Assembly (NCBI RefSeq): GCF_026240945.1
Contig: NZ_JAPFPY010000041.1
Span: forward strand, 1-36,394
Length of the DNA: 36,394 bases
Source: Mycolicibacterium sp. J2
Lineage (GTDB): Bacteria; Actinomycetota; Actinomycetes; Mycobacteriales; Mycobacteriaceae
Direction: 5' to 3'
Shown here: positions 7,266 through 14,784 of the stretch, in pieces
How the letters are laid out: each line of letters opens with the position of its first letter
How positions within the stretch are numbered: the first letter of the stretch is position 1
Notes under the pieces: generated by a model
Databases searched by the model: none
The model's input: the letters and a program-made list of their open reading frames with translations, nothing else
What the model was told of the DNA's origin: nothing
Program-made: the position numbers and the translations under genes

Positions 7266-8872
7266 TGCACAGTTACGACGCCGGCCCCACCGATACACCC
7301 ATCCTCGAAGAGACCATCGGTGCGAACTTCGAGCGCACCGCCGCCGAGTATCCGGATGTCGAGGCGCTGGTCGACTGCGCTCAAGGCGCCCGGTGGACCT
7401 ACCGCGAACTCAACGACGAGATCGACGTGGTGGCAAGGGGTTTACTCGGCCGTGGCATCGGTAAGGGCGACCGGGTGGGTATCTGGTCACCGAACCGGTC
7501 CGAGTGGACCATCGTGCAGTACGCCACCGCCAAGATCGGCGCAATCCTGGTCAACATCAACCCGGCCTACCGCACCCATGAACTGGGCTATGTGCTCAAC
7601 CAGTCCGGGGTGCGGATGTTGATCTCGGCCACCGACTTCAAGACCTCCGATTATGTCGCCATGGTGGAAGGGGTCCGCCCGGAGGCGCCCACACTGACCG
7701 ACGTCGTGTTCCTCGGCACCGCCGACTGGGATGCGCTGCGCGCCGCCGCGGTGGCGCCGGAGGAACTGGCGGCGCGGCGGCAAACGCTGTCCAACACCGA
7801 CCCGATCAACATCCAGTACACCTCGGGCACAACGGGTTTCCCCAAAGGGGCGACACTCTCGCATCGCAACCTGCTGAACAACGGGTTTTTCGTCACCGAG
7901 GGCATCAACCTGCGTCCGGGAGATCGGCTATGCATCCCGGTGCCGTTCTATCACTGCTTCGGCATGGTGATGGGCAACCTCGGCTGCACCACCCACGCGG
8001 TCACCATGGTGATCCCCGCTCCCGGTTTCGACGCTGAGCTGACGCTGAAAGCCATTGAACAGGAACGCTGCACCGGCGTGTACGGGGTGCCGACGATGTT
8101 CATCGCGATGCAGAACCACCCGTCGTTCCCGCAGACCGACCTCTCCACGTTGCGGACCGGCATCATGGCCGGCTCGGTCTGCCCCATCGAGGTGATGAAG
8201 CGCTGCATCAACGAGATGAACATGGCCGAGGTGGCCATCTGCTACGGGATGACCGAGACCTCCCCGGTGTCGTGCCAGACGCTGTACGACGACGACTTGG
8301 ACCGGCGCACCGCCACGATCGGCCGCGCCCACCCGCACGTCGAGGTGAAGATCGTCGACCCGGCGACCGGTGACATCGTCGAACGCGGACAACCGGGGGA
8401 GTTCTGCACCCGCGGGTATTCGGTGATGCTGGGGTACTGGGACGACCACGAAAAGACCCATGAGGCAATCGATCCCGACGGATGGATGCAGACCGGTGAT
8501 CTGGCCATCATGCGCGCGGACGGGTACTGCACCGTCGTCGGCCGGATCAAGGACATGGTGATCCGCGGCGGCGAGAACGTCTACCCGCGCGAGATCGAGG
8601 AGTTCCTCTACACCCATCCCGATATCGAGGACGCCCAGGTGATCGGTGTCCCCGACACCAAGTACGGCGAAGAGATCTGCGCCTGGATCAAGATGAAGTC
8701 CGGCGCGAAACCGTTGGACGTCAACGCGATTCGTTCCTTCGCTGACGGCAGGCTGGCGCACTACAAGATCCCGCGGTACGTGCACCTGGTCGACGAGTTC
8801 CCGATGACCGTCACCGGCAAGATCCGCAAGGTGCAGATGCGCGAGGAGAGCGTGCGGATCCTCGGGCTGTGA
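7265..8872 (+). CDS. Fatty acyl-CoA synthetase, FadD35-like
   Basis: This 535-residue ANL-superfamily ligase carries the loop IQYTSGTTGFPKGATLSH, the YGMTETSP motif, the hinge GRIKDMVIRGGENVYPREIEEFL and the catalytic lysine in TGKIRKVQ (Lys519). These are the features of fatty-acid CoA ligases. The early segment SPNRSEWTIVQYATAKIGAILVNINP resembles the FadD35 group as I remember it, but the fadD number is not certain. It would activate fatty or related acids for beta-oxidation. Being coupled by a TGATG overlap to a second, differently branched synthetase suggests that the pair handles acids of different chain length from one source. An 18-bp perfect hairpin just after the stop ends the unit. 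Confidence 0.85.
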   Translation: MHSYDAGPTDTPILEETIGANFERTAAEYPDVEALVDCAQGARWTYRELNDEIDVVARGLLGRGIGKGDRVGIWSPNRSEWTIVQYATAKIGAILVNINPAYRTHELGYVLNQSGVRMLISATDFKTSDYVAMVEGVRPEAPTLTDVVFLGTADWDALRAAAVAPEELAARRQTLSNTDPINIQYTSGTTGFPKGATLSHRNLLNNGFFVTEGINLRPGDRLCIPVPFYHCFGMVMGNLGCTTHAVTMVIPAPGFDAELTLKAIEQERCTGVYGVPTMFIAMQNHPSFPQTDLSTLRTGIMAGSVCPIEVMKRCINEMNMAEVAICYGMTETSPVSCQTLYDDDLDRRTATIGRAHPHVEVKIVDPATGDIVERGQPGEFCTRGYSVMLGYWDDHEKTHEAIDPDGWMQTGDLAIMRADGYCTVVGRIKDMVIRGGENVYPREIEEFLYTHPDIEDAQVIGVPDTKYGEEICAWIKMKSGAKPLDVNAIRSFADGRLAHYKIPRYVHLVDEFPMTVTGKIRKVQMREESVRILGL

Positions 8873-8874
8873 CT

Positions 8875-8917
8875 TCGGCGCGCGTACCCGCGCTCACCGC
8901 GCGGGTACGCGCGCCGA
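8875..8917. terminator. Bidirectional hairpin terminator, 18-bp perfect stem
   Basis: Arms TCGGCGCGCGTACCCGCG (8875-8892) and its exact complement (8900-8917) enclose a 7-base loop. It fills the gap between the convergent synthetase (stop at 8872) and dehydratase (stop at 8920) genes. There is no T-run, which is usual for mycobacterial hairpin terminators. Confidence 0.8.
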
Positions 8918-8919
8918 GA

Positions 8920-10116
8920 TCACGTGAAGTCGGCGGTGCCGACGGTCCAGGCGCGCGCCTGCTCGCTGAGGGTGAAGCCCAGGCCGGGGCGATCCGAGAG
9001 GTGCATGCGGCCGTCGCTGATCTCCAACTGCTCGTTGAACAGCGGGTCCAGCCAGTCGAAGTGCTCCACCCACACGCCGTGCGGGTAGGTGGCCGCCAGG
9101 TGTAGGTGGATCTCCATCGCGAAATGCGGCGCCAGTTGCAGGAATTTCTGCTCGGCCAGCGTGGCCAGCTTGAGGAACTGGGTGATACCGCCGATGCGCG
9201 GGGCATCGGGCTGGATGATGTCCACCGAGTCGGCGTCGATCAGGCGCTGGTGCTCGCCGACACTGGCCAGCATCTCGCCGGTGGCGATCGAGGTGTCCAA
9301 GGCGCGGGCCAGGTGGGCGTGCCCCTCGGCGTCGTAGGCATCCAGCGGTTCTTCGATCCACACCAGATTGAACTTCTCCAGGATGCGGCCCATCCGCATG
9401 GCGGTGGGCCGGTCCCATTGCTGGTTGGCGTCGACCATCAGCGGCACGTCGTCGCCCAGGTGTTCGCGTACCTTTTCCAGCCGGGCGATATCGGTGCGCC
9501 AATCCGGCTGTCCCACCTTGATTTTGATACCGCCGATGCCGGTTGCCAGCGCCGCCGCCGCATTTTCCAGCACTTGTTCGATCGGGGTGTGCAGGAACCC
9601 GCCCGAGGTGTTGTAGGTCGGCACCGAATCGCGGTGGCTACCGATCAGCTTGGCGATCGGCAGGTTGGCGCGCTTGGCCTTGAGATCCCACAGCGCGATG
9701 TCGAACGCCGCGATGGCCTGGGTGGCCACGCCGCTGCGGCCGACGGACGCGCCGGCCCACACCAGCTTGGTCCAGATCTTGGCGATGTCATTGGGGTCCT
9801 CACCGATCAGGACCGGGGCGACCTCTTGGGCGTGGGCGAACTGCGCGGGCCCACCGGCACGCTTGGAGTAGCTGAACCCGATCCCGGAGTGACCGTCAGC
9901 GGTGTGGATCTCGGCGAACAGGAAGGCGACCTCGGTCATCGGTTTCTGCCGCCCGGTCAGCACCTTGGCGTCGCTGATCGGTGTCTTGAGCGGCAGGGTG
10001 ACCGACGACAGTGTCACCCGGTCGATGCGGTCCTGGGTGGCCGCGCCCGCTGCCAGCGCTTTGATCGCCGCGTCGGGCGCGCTGAGGGCACTGCTGATGG
10101 GGGCGGTGGTGGTCAT
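8920..10116 (-). CDS. L-talarate/galactarate dehydratase (enolase superfamily)
   Basis: From the ATG at 10114-10116 the protein is exactly 398 residues, the length I recall for the Salmonella enzyme. A longer upstream frame would run through the control region and is rejected. Close family phrases include PISDAKVLTGRQKP, YNTSGGFLHTP and IWIEEPLDAYD-like text. The active-site set of the mandelate-racemase subgroup is present: Lys198-x-Lys200 (KIK), metal ligands Asp229, Glu255 and Glu281, and His331 in APHFAMEIHLH. The enzyme removes water from m-galactarate or L-talarate to give 5-keto-4-deoxy-glucarate in the cytosol. It is divergent from a GudP-like permease, which would import the substrate. 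A TACCGT hexamer 7 bases before the ATG suggests a leaderless or very short leader. Confidence 0.92.
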   Translation of the reverse strand: MTTTAPISSALSAPDAAIKALAAGAATQDRIDRVTLSSVTLPLKTPISDAKVLTGRQKPMTEVAFLFAEIHTADGHSGIGFSYSKRAGGPAQFAHAQEVAPVLIGEDPNDIAKIWTKLVWAGASVGRSGVATQAIAAFDIALWDLKAKRANLPIAKLIGSHRDSVPTYNTSGGFLHTPIEQVLENAAAALATGIGGIKIKVGQPDWRTDIARLEKVREHLGDDVPLMVDANQQWDRPTAMRMGRILEKFNLVWIEEPLDAYDAEGHAHLARALDTSIATGEMLASVGEHQRLIDADSVDIIQPDAPRIGGITQFLKLATLAEQKFLQLAPHFAMEIHLHLAATYPHGVWVEHFDWLDPLFNEQLEISDGRMHLSDRPGLGFTLSEQARAWTVGTADFT

Positions 10117-10171
10117 GCACTCCACGGTAGGGACTCCGCTTCGATCCAGTCCAACACCGATTGTGGAATTA

Positions 10172-10217
10172 TTGATGCAGTCTGCGCATCGCGTTTTTGA
10201 TGCCGAAAGCGCATCGC
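10172..10217. promoter_or_regulatory. Tandem operator candidate in the dehydratase-permease control region
   Basis: Two copies of TTGATGC-N5-GCGCATCGC start at 10172 and 10197, a 25-bp period. All 16 fixed bases match, while the five spacer bases differ completely. Each copy is also a dyad, GATGC-N7-GCATC. Conserved ends with variable centres are what a dimeric regulator site shows. They lie about 55-100 bp from the dehydratase start and just upstream of the proposed permease promoter. No regulator gene is adjacent. Confidence 0.6.
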
Positions 10218-10234
10218 TGCATACCGAATCGGGC

Positions 10235-10265
10235 TTGGACGGGCATGTATCCGGGTGTTTAGAGT
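10235..10265 (+). promoter_or_regulatory. Candidate SigA-type promoter for the permease
   Basis: TTGGAC (10235-10240) and TAGAGT (10260-10265) are separated by 19 bp and fit the mycobacterial TANNNT -10 rule. Transcription would start near 10272, leaving a leader of about 38 bases with a GGAG ribosome site before the ATG. The spacer is slightly long, so this is a moderate call. Confidence 0.4.
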
Positions 10266-10272
10266 CGGCGAG

Positions 10273-10288
10273 GGTCACCGTTGTGACC
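10273..10288. promoter_or_regulatory. Dyad GGTCAC-N4-GTGACC at the permease transcription start
   Basis: A perfect 6+6 inverted repeat lies between the predicted start of transcription and the ribosome site of the permease. It could be a repressor operator distinct from the tandem repeats upstream, or a small leader hairpin. Confidence 0.4.
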
Positions 10289-10309
10289 TGAGACACCCGA
10301 GGAGTCCTG

Positions 10310-11680
10310 ATGAACCCCACCGCCGCAGTGCCGGTCGGCAGCCCAGCCCGTGTCCCGGCGCCGAAAGCCGGTCGCGTGCGCTACGTCATCCTGGCCATGC
10401 TGTTCGCGGTCACCGTCATCAACTACGCCGATCGCTCCACCATCTCGATGGCCGGCGACGCCATCCAGGACGCCCTGGGCATCGACGCGGTGACGCTGGG
10501 CTACATCTTCTCCGCGTTCGGCTGGTCGTATCTGGTGGCCCAGATCCCGGCCGGGTGGCTGCTGGATCGCTACGGCTCCAAGAAGGTCTACTGCGGCGCG
10601 ATCCTGTCGTGGTCCGTCTTCACGGTCTGTCAGGGATTCGTCGGGAACTTCTCGATGGGGACCGCCGTCGGCCTGCTCTTCATCCTGCGATTGCTGGTCG
10701 GTCTCGCCGAAGGACCGTCGTTCCCGGGTAATTCGCGCATCGTCGCCGCCTGGTTCCCGGCCAAAGAGCGCGCCACGTCGGTGGCGATCTTCCAGTCCGC
10801 GCAGTACTTCGCCGCGGCGGCCTTCTCCCCGCTGATGGGCTGGCTGGTGGTCGCGGCCGGATGGCAGCACGTCTTCACCATCGTCGGCGGTATCGGTGTG
10901 GTGTTAGGCCTGCTGTGGATGGTGGTCATCTATGCCCCACGCAACCACCCCCGCGTCAGCCAGGCCGAGTTGGACTACATCCGCGAAGGCGGCGCCCTGG
11001 TCGACATGGACGCCGGCGCCGCCGCACCGGCACAAGCCAAGGGCGCCAACCAACTTCACTATGTCAAGGCGTTGCTCAAGAACCGGATGATGCTCGGCGT
11101 CTACTTCGGTCAGTACTTCCTCAACACCATCACCTGGTTCTTCCTGACCTGGTTCCCGGTGTATCTGGTGCAGGAGCGGCACATGTCGATCCTGAAGGCC
11201 GGCTTCGTCGCTGCGCTGCCTGCCGTCTGTGGCTTCATCGGCGGCATCTTGGGTGGGGTGCTCTCCGACGGCCTGATGCGGCACGGTTGGTCGCAGACCA
11301 AGGCGCGCAAGCTGCCGATCGTGGTCGGGCTGCTGATGGCGACGTCGATCATCGCCTGCAACTACGTCGACGCGTCCTGGCTGGTCGTGCTACTCATGGC
11401 GGTGTCGTTCTTCGGCAAGGCTTTCGGCGCCCAGGGGTGGGTCATCGTTGCCGACACGACGCCCAAGGAGATCGCCGGTCTGTCCGGTGGGGTGTTCAAC
11501 ACCTTCGGCAGCCTGGCCGCCATCACCACACCCATCGTGATCGGTTATCTGGTCAAGACGCAGGGGTCGTTCGAGCTGGCCCTGGTCTACGTCGGACTCA
11601 GTGCGGTGCTGTCCATCGTGTGTTATCTGGTGATTGTCGGGCCGATCAAGCGTCTGGACATCGCCGACCTGGAGCGCTGA
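10310..11680 (+). CDS. GudP/GarP-like hexarate permease (MFS, anion:cation symporter family)
   Basis: A 456-residue major-facilitator transporter with about twelve membrane helices. It matches E. coli glucarate/galactarate permeases closely: NYADRSTISMAG, QIPAGWLLDRYGSKKVY (motif A between helices 2 and 3), LVGLAEGPSFPGNSRIVAAW, SILKAGFVAALPAVCGFIGG and DTTPKEIAGLSGG. It would import glucarate, galactarate or talarate with protons. Start chosen at ATG 10310 with GAGGAG 9 bases upstream. Its divergent partner is the talarate/galactarate dehydratase, so the pair forms uptake plus first catabolic step. Enzymes for the later steps (keto-deoxy-glucarate aldolase or dehydratase) are not in the window. 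Confidence 0.9.
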   Translation: MNPTAAVPVGSPARVPAPKAGRVRYVILAMLFAVTVINYADRSTISMAGDAIQDALGIDAVTLGYIFSAFGWSYLVAQIPAGWLLDRYGSKKVYCGAILSWSVFTVCQGFVGNFSMGTAVGLLFILRLLVGLAEGPSFPGNSRIVAAWFPAKERATSVAIFQSAQYFAAAAFSPLMGWLVVAAGWQHVFTIVGGIGVVLGLLWMVVIYAPRNHPRVSQAELDYIREGGALVDMDAGAAAPAQAKGANQLHYVKALLKNRMMLGVYFGQYFLNTITWFFLTWFPVYLVQERHMSILKAGFVAALPAVCGFIGGILGGVLSDGLMRHGWSQTKARKLPIVVGLLMATSIIACNYVDASWLVVLLMAVSFFGKAFGAQGWVIVADTTPKEIAGLSGGVFNTFGSLAAITTPIVIGYLVKTQGSFELALVYVGLSAVLSIVCYLVIVGPIKRLDIADLER

Positions 11681-11813
11681 CCCGCGCCGAGTTCGACGAA
11701 TTGGCCGGGTCCACTCGCACTTTTGCGCCCGTTTGATCAATTGGGCGGAACATCGCAACCCCGCGCTGAACGTTCCCGCTGCGCCGACGTCGCATTGCTG
11801 CGAGAGTTGACAG

Positions 11814-12218
11814 ATGTCTCGCCGGGCCGTCGCCTCAGCCGTCTTCGGACGGCGGCTGTGTGCGGCGGTTGCCGCCGGCTCGGCGGCCCTGCACGCCACG
11901 ATGATCGGTCACGCCGCCGGCCTGGTGCCGGCGGTGCTCATCATCGCGATGGCCACCGCGTGCCTGTTCTGCGCCTATGAACTGTGGCGTGGATGCGGGC
12001 CGCGGACCTGGCTGGTGGTGGCGGTGATGAACCTGGCGATGATCGCCGTGCACTGGTCCATGCCCGCCCACCACCACGGCACACCGATCGTGGGACCGGC
12101 CGAGCCGATGCCGGCGTTGATGGGGCTGGCCACCGCGGTGTCGCTGACCGAGGCGGTGATCGCCACCGCGGTGCTCTACGCGCTCACCAGACGACGGCAC
12201 GCATCGGCCATCATGTAG
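11814..12218 (+). CDS. Small membrane protein, function unknown
   Basis: The product has 134 residues with about four hydrophobic segments (about 8-28, 36-57, 65-80 and 100-125). A His-rich loop, HWSMPAHHHGTP, follows the third. No family is recognised. The ATG has a GAGAG stretch upstream. The stop lies 2 bp before the start of the rhomboid protease gene, so the two are almost certainly co-transcribed and may work together in the membrane. The histidine cluster could bind metal, but that is a guess. Confidence 0.65.
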   Translation: MSRRAVASAVFGRRLCAAVAAGSAALHATMIGHAAGLVPAVLIIAMATACLFCAYELWRGCGPRTWLVVAVMNLAMIAVHWSMPAHHHGTPIVGPAEPMPALMGLATAVSLTEAVIATAVLYALTRRRHASAIM

Positions 12219-12220
12219 GC

Positions 12221-13099
12221 ATGACCGTCCCCCCGCAGCAGGTGCCGCCGCAGGCGCCGGTCTGCTACCGGCACCCGAACCGGCCGTCCTATATCCAATG
12301 CACGCGCTGCGGGCGCTACATCTGCCCGGACTGCATGCGGGACGCGGCGGTGGGGCACCAGTGTGTGGAGTGCGTGAACGCGGGCGCGGCCACCGTGCGG
12401 CAGGCCGAGGGTCGTTTCGGAGGCCGGCCGGCCGGGGACACCCCGTACGTCACGTACACGTTGATCGCGATCAACGTGCTGATGTTCGTCCTGCAGGTGG
12501 CCGCCCCCGATATCGAGAGCCGCCTGACGCTGTGGCCGCCGGCCGTTGCCAGCGGCGAGTACTACCGTCTGGTCACGTCGGCCTTCCTGCACTATGGCCT
12601 CGCGCACATCCTGTTCAACATGTGGGCGCTGTACGTCATCGGCCCGCCGCTGGAACGGCTGCTCGGCCAGGCCCGGTACGCGACGCTGTACGGGCTGTCC
12701 GCGCTGGGCGGTTCGGTGCTGGTATTCCTGATCGCACCGTTGAACACCGCCACCGCGGGCGCGTCGGGGGCGGTGTTCGGATTGTTCGGGGCGACGTTCG
12801 TGGTGGCGCGCAAACTGCGCCTGGACGTCAAATGGGTGGTCGGGTTGATCGTCTTGAACCTGGCGTTCACCTTCGTCGGCCCGCTGATGGGATCGGGTGC
12901 CATCAGCTGGCAGGGCCACCTCGGCGGCCTGCTGACCGGCGGCGTGGTGTCAGCCGGGCTGGTGTATGCGCCACGCGCCCAACGGAATCTGATCCAGACC
13001 TCGCTGGCTGTCGGGTTGCTGGCACTGTTCGCGGTGTTGATCTGGTGGCGCAGCATGACTCTGCTGAGCATGTTCGGTGGCTATCTGCACGGCGGTTAG
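12221..13099 (+). CDS. Rhomboid intramembrane serine protease with N-terminal zinc finger
   Basis: The product has 292 residues. The N-terminus (about 15-51) is a B-box-like zinc finger with cysteine pairs (CYRH, CTRC, CPDC, CVEC). Residues 77-285 are a rhomboid domain: HYGLAHILFNMWAL (His124, His129, Asn133), the nucleophile Ser182 in GASGAVFGL, and catalytic His233 in QGHLGG. Rhomboids cut transmembrane helices of other proteins. M. tuberculosis has two (Rv0110 and Rv1337); this finger-plus-rhomboid form resembles the Rv0110 type as far as I recall. The substrate is unknown. The ATG at 12221 is used because it places the finger at the N-terminus and sits 2 bp after the previous stop; the open frame continues further upstream without support. 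Confidence 0.9.
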   Translation: MTVPPQQVPPQAPVCYRHPNRPSYIQCTRCGRYICPDCMRDAAVGHQCVECVNAGAATVRQAEGRFGGRPAGDTPYVTYTLIAINVLMFVLQVAAPDIESRLTLWPPAVASGEYYRLVTSAFLHYGLAHILFNMWALYVIGPPLERLLGQARYATLYGLSALGGSVLVFLIAPLNTATAGASGAVFGLFGATFVVARKLRLDVKWVVGLIVLNLAFTFVGPLMGSGAISWQGHLGGLLTGGVVSAGLVYAPRAQRNLIQTSLAVGLLALFAVLIWWRSMTLLSMFGGYLHGG

Positions 13100-13117
13100 T
13101 ACGGCGCCATCCACAAT

Positions 13118-13141
13118 TGCCGCTTCATCCACAGATCGCCG
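13118..13141 (+). repeat. Half copy of the dispersed palindromic repeat
   Basis: Twenty of 24 positions match the left half of the repeat found at 24859-24882 (TGCCG-n-TTCATCC-n-CA core ending TCGCCG). The right arm is poorly kept. It lies 54 bp upstream of the first DUF559 gene, in the same relative orientation as the full copy upstream of the second. Confidence 0.5.
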
Positions 13142-13195
13142 GTGGGCACGTGGGCGACGCGGCGTGCCGTCGTCAACCCGCGCGACCATCCAGCC

Positions 13196-14056
13196 ATGGA
13201 CGATGCTGTGCTGGGGCCAGAAGCGCTGGCCGCCGGTCGACTCACCCGCAGTCAGCTGCGCTGGAGGTACACGACTGCCCACCCCCGGGTCTACGTCCGC
13301 AAGGGCGCACCGCCGGATCTGTTCACGAACACCGTTGCCGCCTGGTTGTGGAGTGATCGCCGCGCGGTGATCGCGGGTCGTGCTGCCGCCGCGCTGCATG
13401 GCGCGCACTGGGTGGACCCGACAACGCCCATCGAACTGATCACCGAGCACCGCCGGCCTCGACCGGGAATCATCGTGCGCGAGGAACGCCTTGCTCCGGA
13501 CGAGATCTGCACCATGGGTGATCTGCGGGTTACCACCCCTGCTCGCACCGCCCTGGACCTCGCGCGTTTTCTGCCTCGCGACGAGGCGGTGCAACATCTG
13601 GACGCCTTGGCGCGCGCGACACGCATAGACGCCGCGCACGTCCTCGGGCTGGCGGCTCGTTATCCGGGATTGCGTGGAATTCGGCAAGCTCGAACGGCAT
13701 TGGCCCTGATGGACGCCGGAGCCCAGTCGCCGAGGGAAACCGCGCTGCGCCTGCTACTCGTCGACGAGGGCCTTCCGCGGCCGGTCACCCAGATAGCGGT
13801 GAGCGACGGCTTCAACACCGCCTATCTCGATATGGGTTGGGAGGAACCCAGGATCGGACTGGAGTACGACGGCCGACAACACCACACCGACAGGCGACAG
13901 TGGGTCCAAGACATCGGCCGCAACGAATTGATCGCGGCGCAGGGCTGGATCAACGTGCACGTCGTGGCCGAACACGGCCGACGATTCATCGTGCGTCGAG
14001 TGCGCGAAGCGTTCGCGCGACGCGGGGTTCCACCGTTTTCTGCGCCAGGGTCATGA
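13196..14056 (+). CDS. DUF559 / AbiEi-like protein, copy 1
   Basis: This 286-residue protein belongs to a family common in mycobacteria. The N-terminal part (LTRSQLRWRYTTAHPRVYVR, then an RAAAALHG helix) resembles the AbiEi antitoxin domain of type IV toxin-antitoxin systems. The C-terminal part (about 210-260) resembles the DUF559/Vsr-like PD-(D/E)xK nuclease fold, with GLEYDGRQHHTDRRQW and an IGRN...GW ending. Biochemical function is not established. No AbiEii nucleotidyltransferase toxin is next to it, so it is an orphan here. ATG 13196 is chosen because the product then begins like its paralogue at 24981. A longer frame start at 13142 has no support. Confidence 0.75.
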   Translation: MDDAVLGPEALAAGRLTRSQLRWRYTTAHPRVYVRKGAPPDLFTNTVAAWLWSDRRAVIAGRAAAALHGAHWVDPTTPIELITEHRRPRPGIIVREERLAPDEICTMGDLRVTTPARTALDLARFLPRDEAVQHLDALARATRIDAAHVLGLAARYPGLRGIRQARTALALMDAGAQSPRETALRLLLVDEGLPRPVTQIAVSDGFNTAYLDMGWEEPRIGLEYDGRQHHTDRRQWVQDIGRNELIAAQGWINVHVVAEHGRRFIVRRVREAFARRGVPPFSAPGS

Positions 14057-14124
14057 ATCGCGCGCATCAGCAACCCTGACGTGGAAAACGGCGCCGTCGG
14101 CCGCGGGTGTGTTGAGATGGCTCA

Positions 14125-14781
14125 GTGGCAGAAGCAGCTTCGGCAGTCACCGCCCGCGGTATCACGATGCGAGGGCCTTGGGGCCCGGTCTACGGCCCGA
14201 TCGACCTGGACGTCGAGGCCGGCGGGGTCAGCGTGCTGGTCTATCCGACCGGCACCGGCCGCACCGCGCTGTTGATGACGCTGGCCGGCCGGATGAAACC
14301 CGTGCAAGGGCAGGTCACGGTGTTCGGGCACAGCAGGGCCAGCGAGATCTTCGCGGTATCGGCGTTGGCATGCATCGACGAACTGGACCGGGTTGCCGAG
14401 TCGGTGACGGTACGTGACCTGGTCACCGAGCAGATGCGCTGGGACGCGTCCTGGTATCGCTTCATCGGCCAGGCCGGGCCCGACGACCTGGCGCGGTTGT
14501 GTGCCCCGGTGTTCGGTGATGTGCCGCTGCCCTCGCTGACCGCCTATTTCGACGAGCTGTCCGAACTCGAGCAGACCCTGATGCGGATCGCCTTGGCCAA
14601 TACCGGGACGCCGCCGCTGCTGGTGGTCGGCAACCTCGATCACATCACCGACGACGGGAACCGCGACATCGTGCTGCAGCGGCTCATCGCGCTGGGGGAG
14701 AACCAAACCGTCGTCACCGCAACCGTCAACGGCGTCGCCGACGAACGCGTCCGCGCCCAACTCAATGTGGGGAGTGAGTAA
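14125..14781 (+). CDS. Degenerate ABC ATPase-like partner of YhgE/Pip protein
   Basis: The 218-residue protein has the outline of an ABC nucleotide-binding domain, but its key motifs are altered. The Walker A equivalent reads YPTGTGRTALL (Arg in place of the invariant Lys). The signature region reads LSELEQTLMRIALA instead of LSGGQ. The Walker B end reads LLVVGNLD, lacking the Asp-Glu pair. It probably cannot hydrolyse ATP in the normal way, and may bind nucleotide or act as a scaffold. The GTG start has a weak purine stretch upstream. The stop is 3 bp before the YhgE/Pip gene, so the two form one unit. Compared with a usual domain of 230 residues or more it is slightly short. Confidence 0.75.
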   Translation: MAEAASAVTARGITMRGPWGPVYGPIDLDVEAGGVSVLVYPTGTGRTALLMTLAGRMKPVQGQVTVFGHSRASEIFAVSALACIDELDRVAESVTVRDLVTEQMRWDASWYRFIGQAGPDDLARLCAPVFGDVPLPSLTAYFDELSELEQTLMRIALANTGTPPLLVVGNLDHITDDGNRDIVLQRLIALGENQTVVTATVNGVADERVRAQLNVGSE

Positions 14782-14784
14782 GCC

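Noticed and set aside
10117..10320. N-terminal extension of the dehydratase gene through the divergent spacer
   Set aside because: The extension would cover the operator repeats and the permease leader, and the family starts at the ATG at 10116 with the exact expected length.
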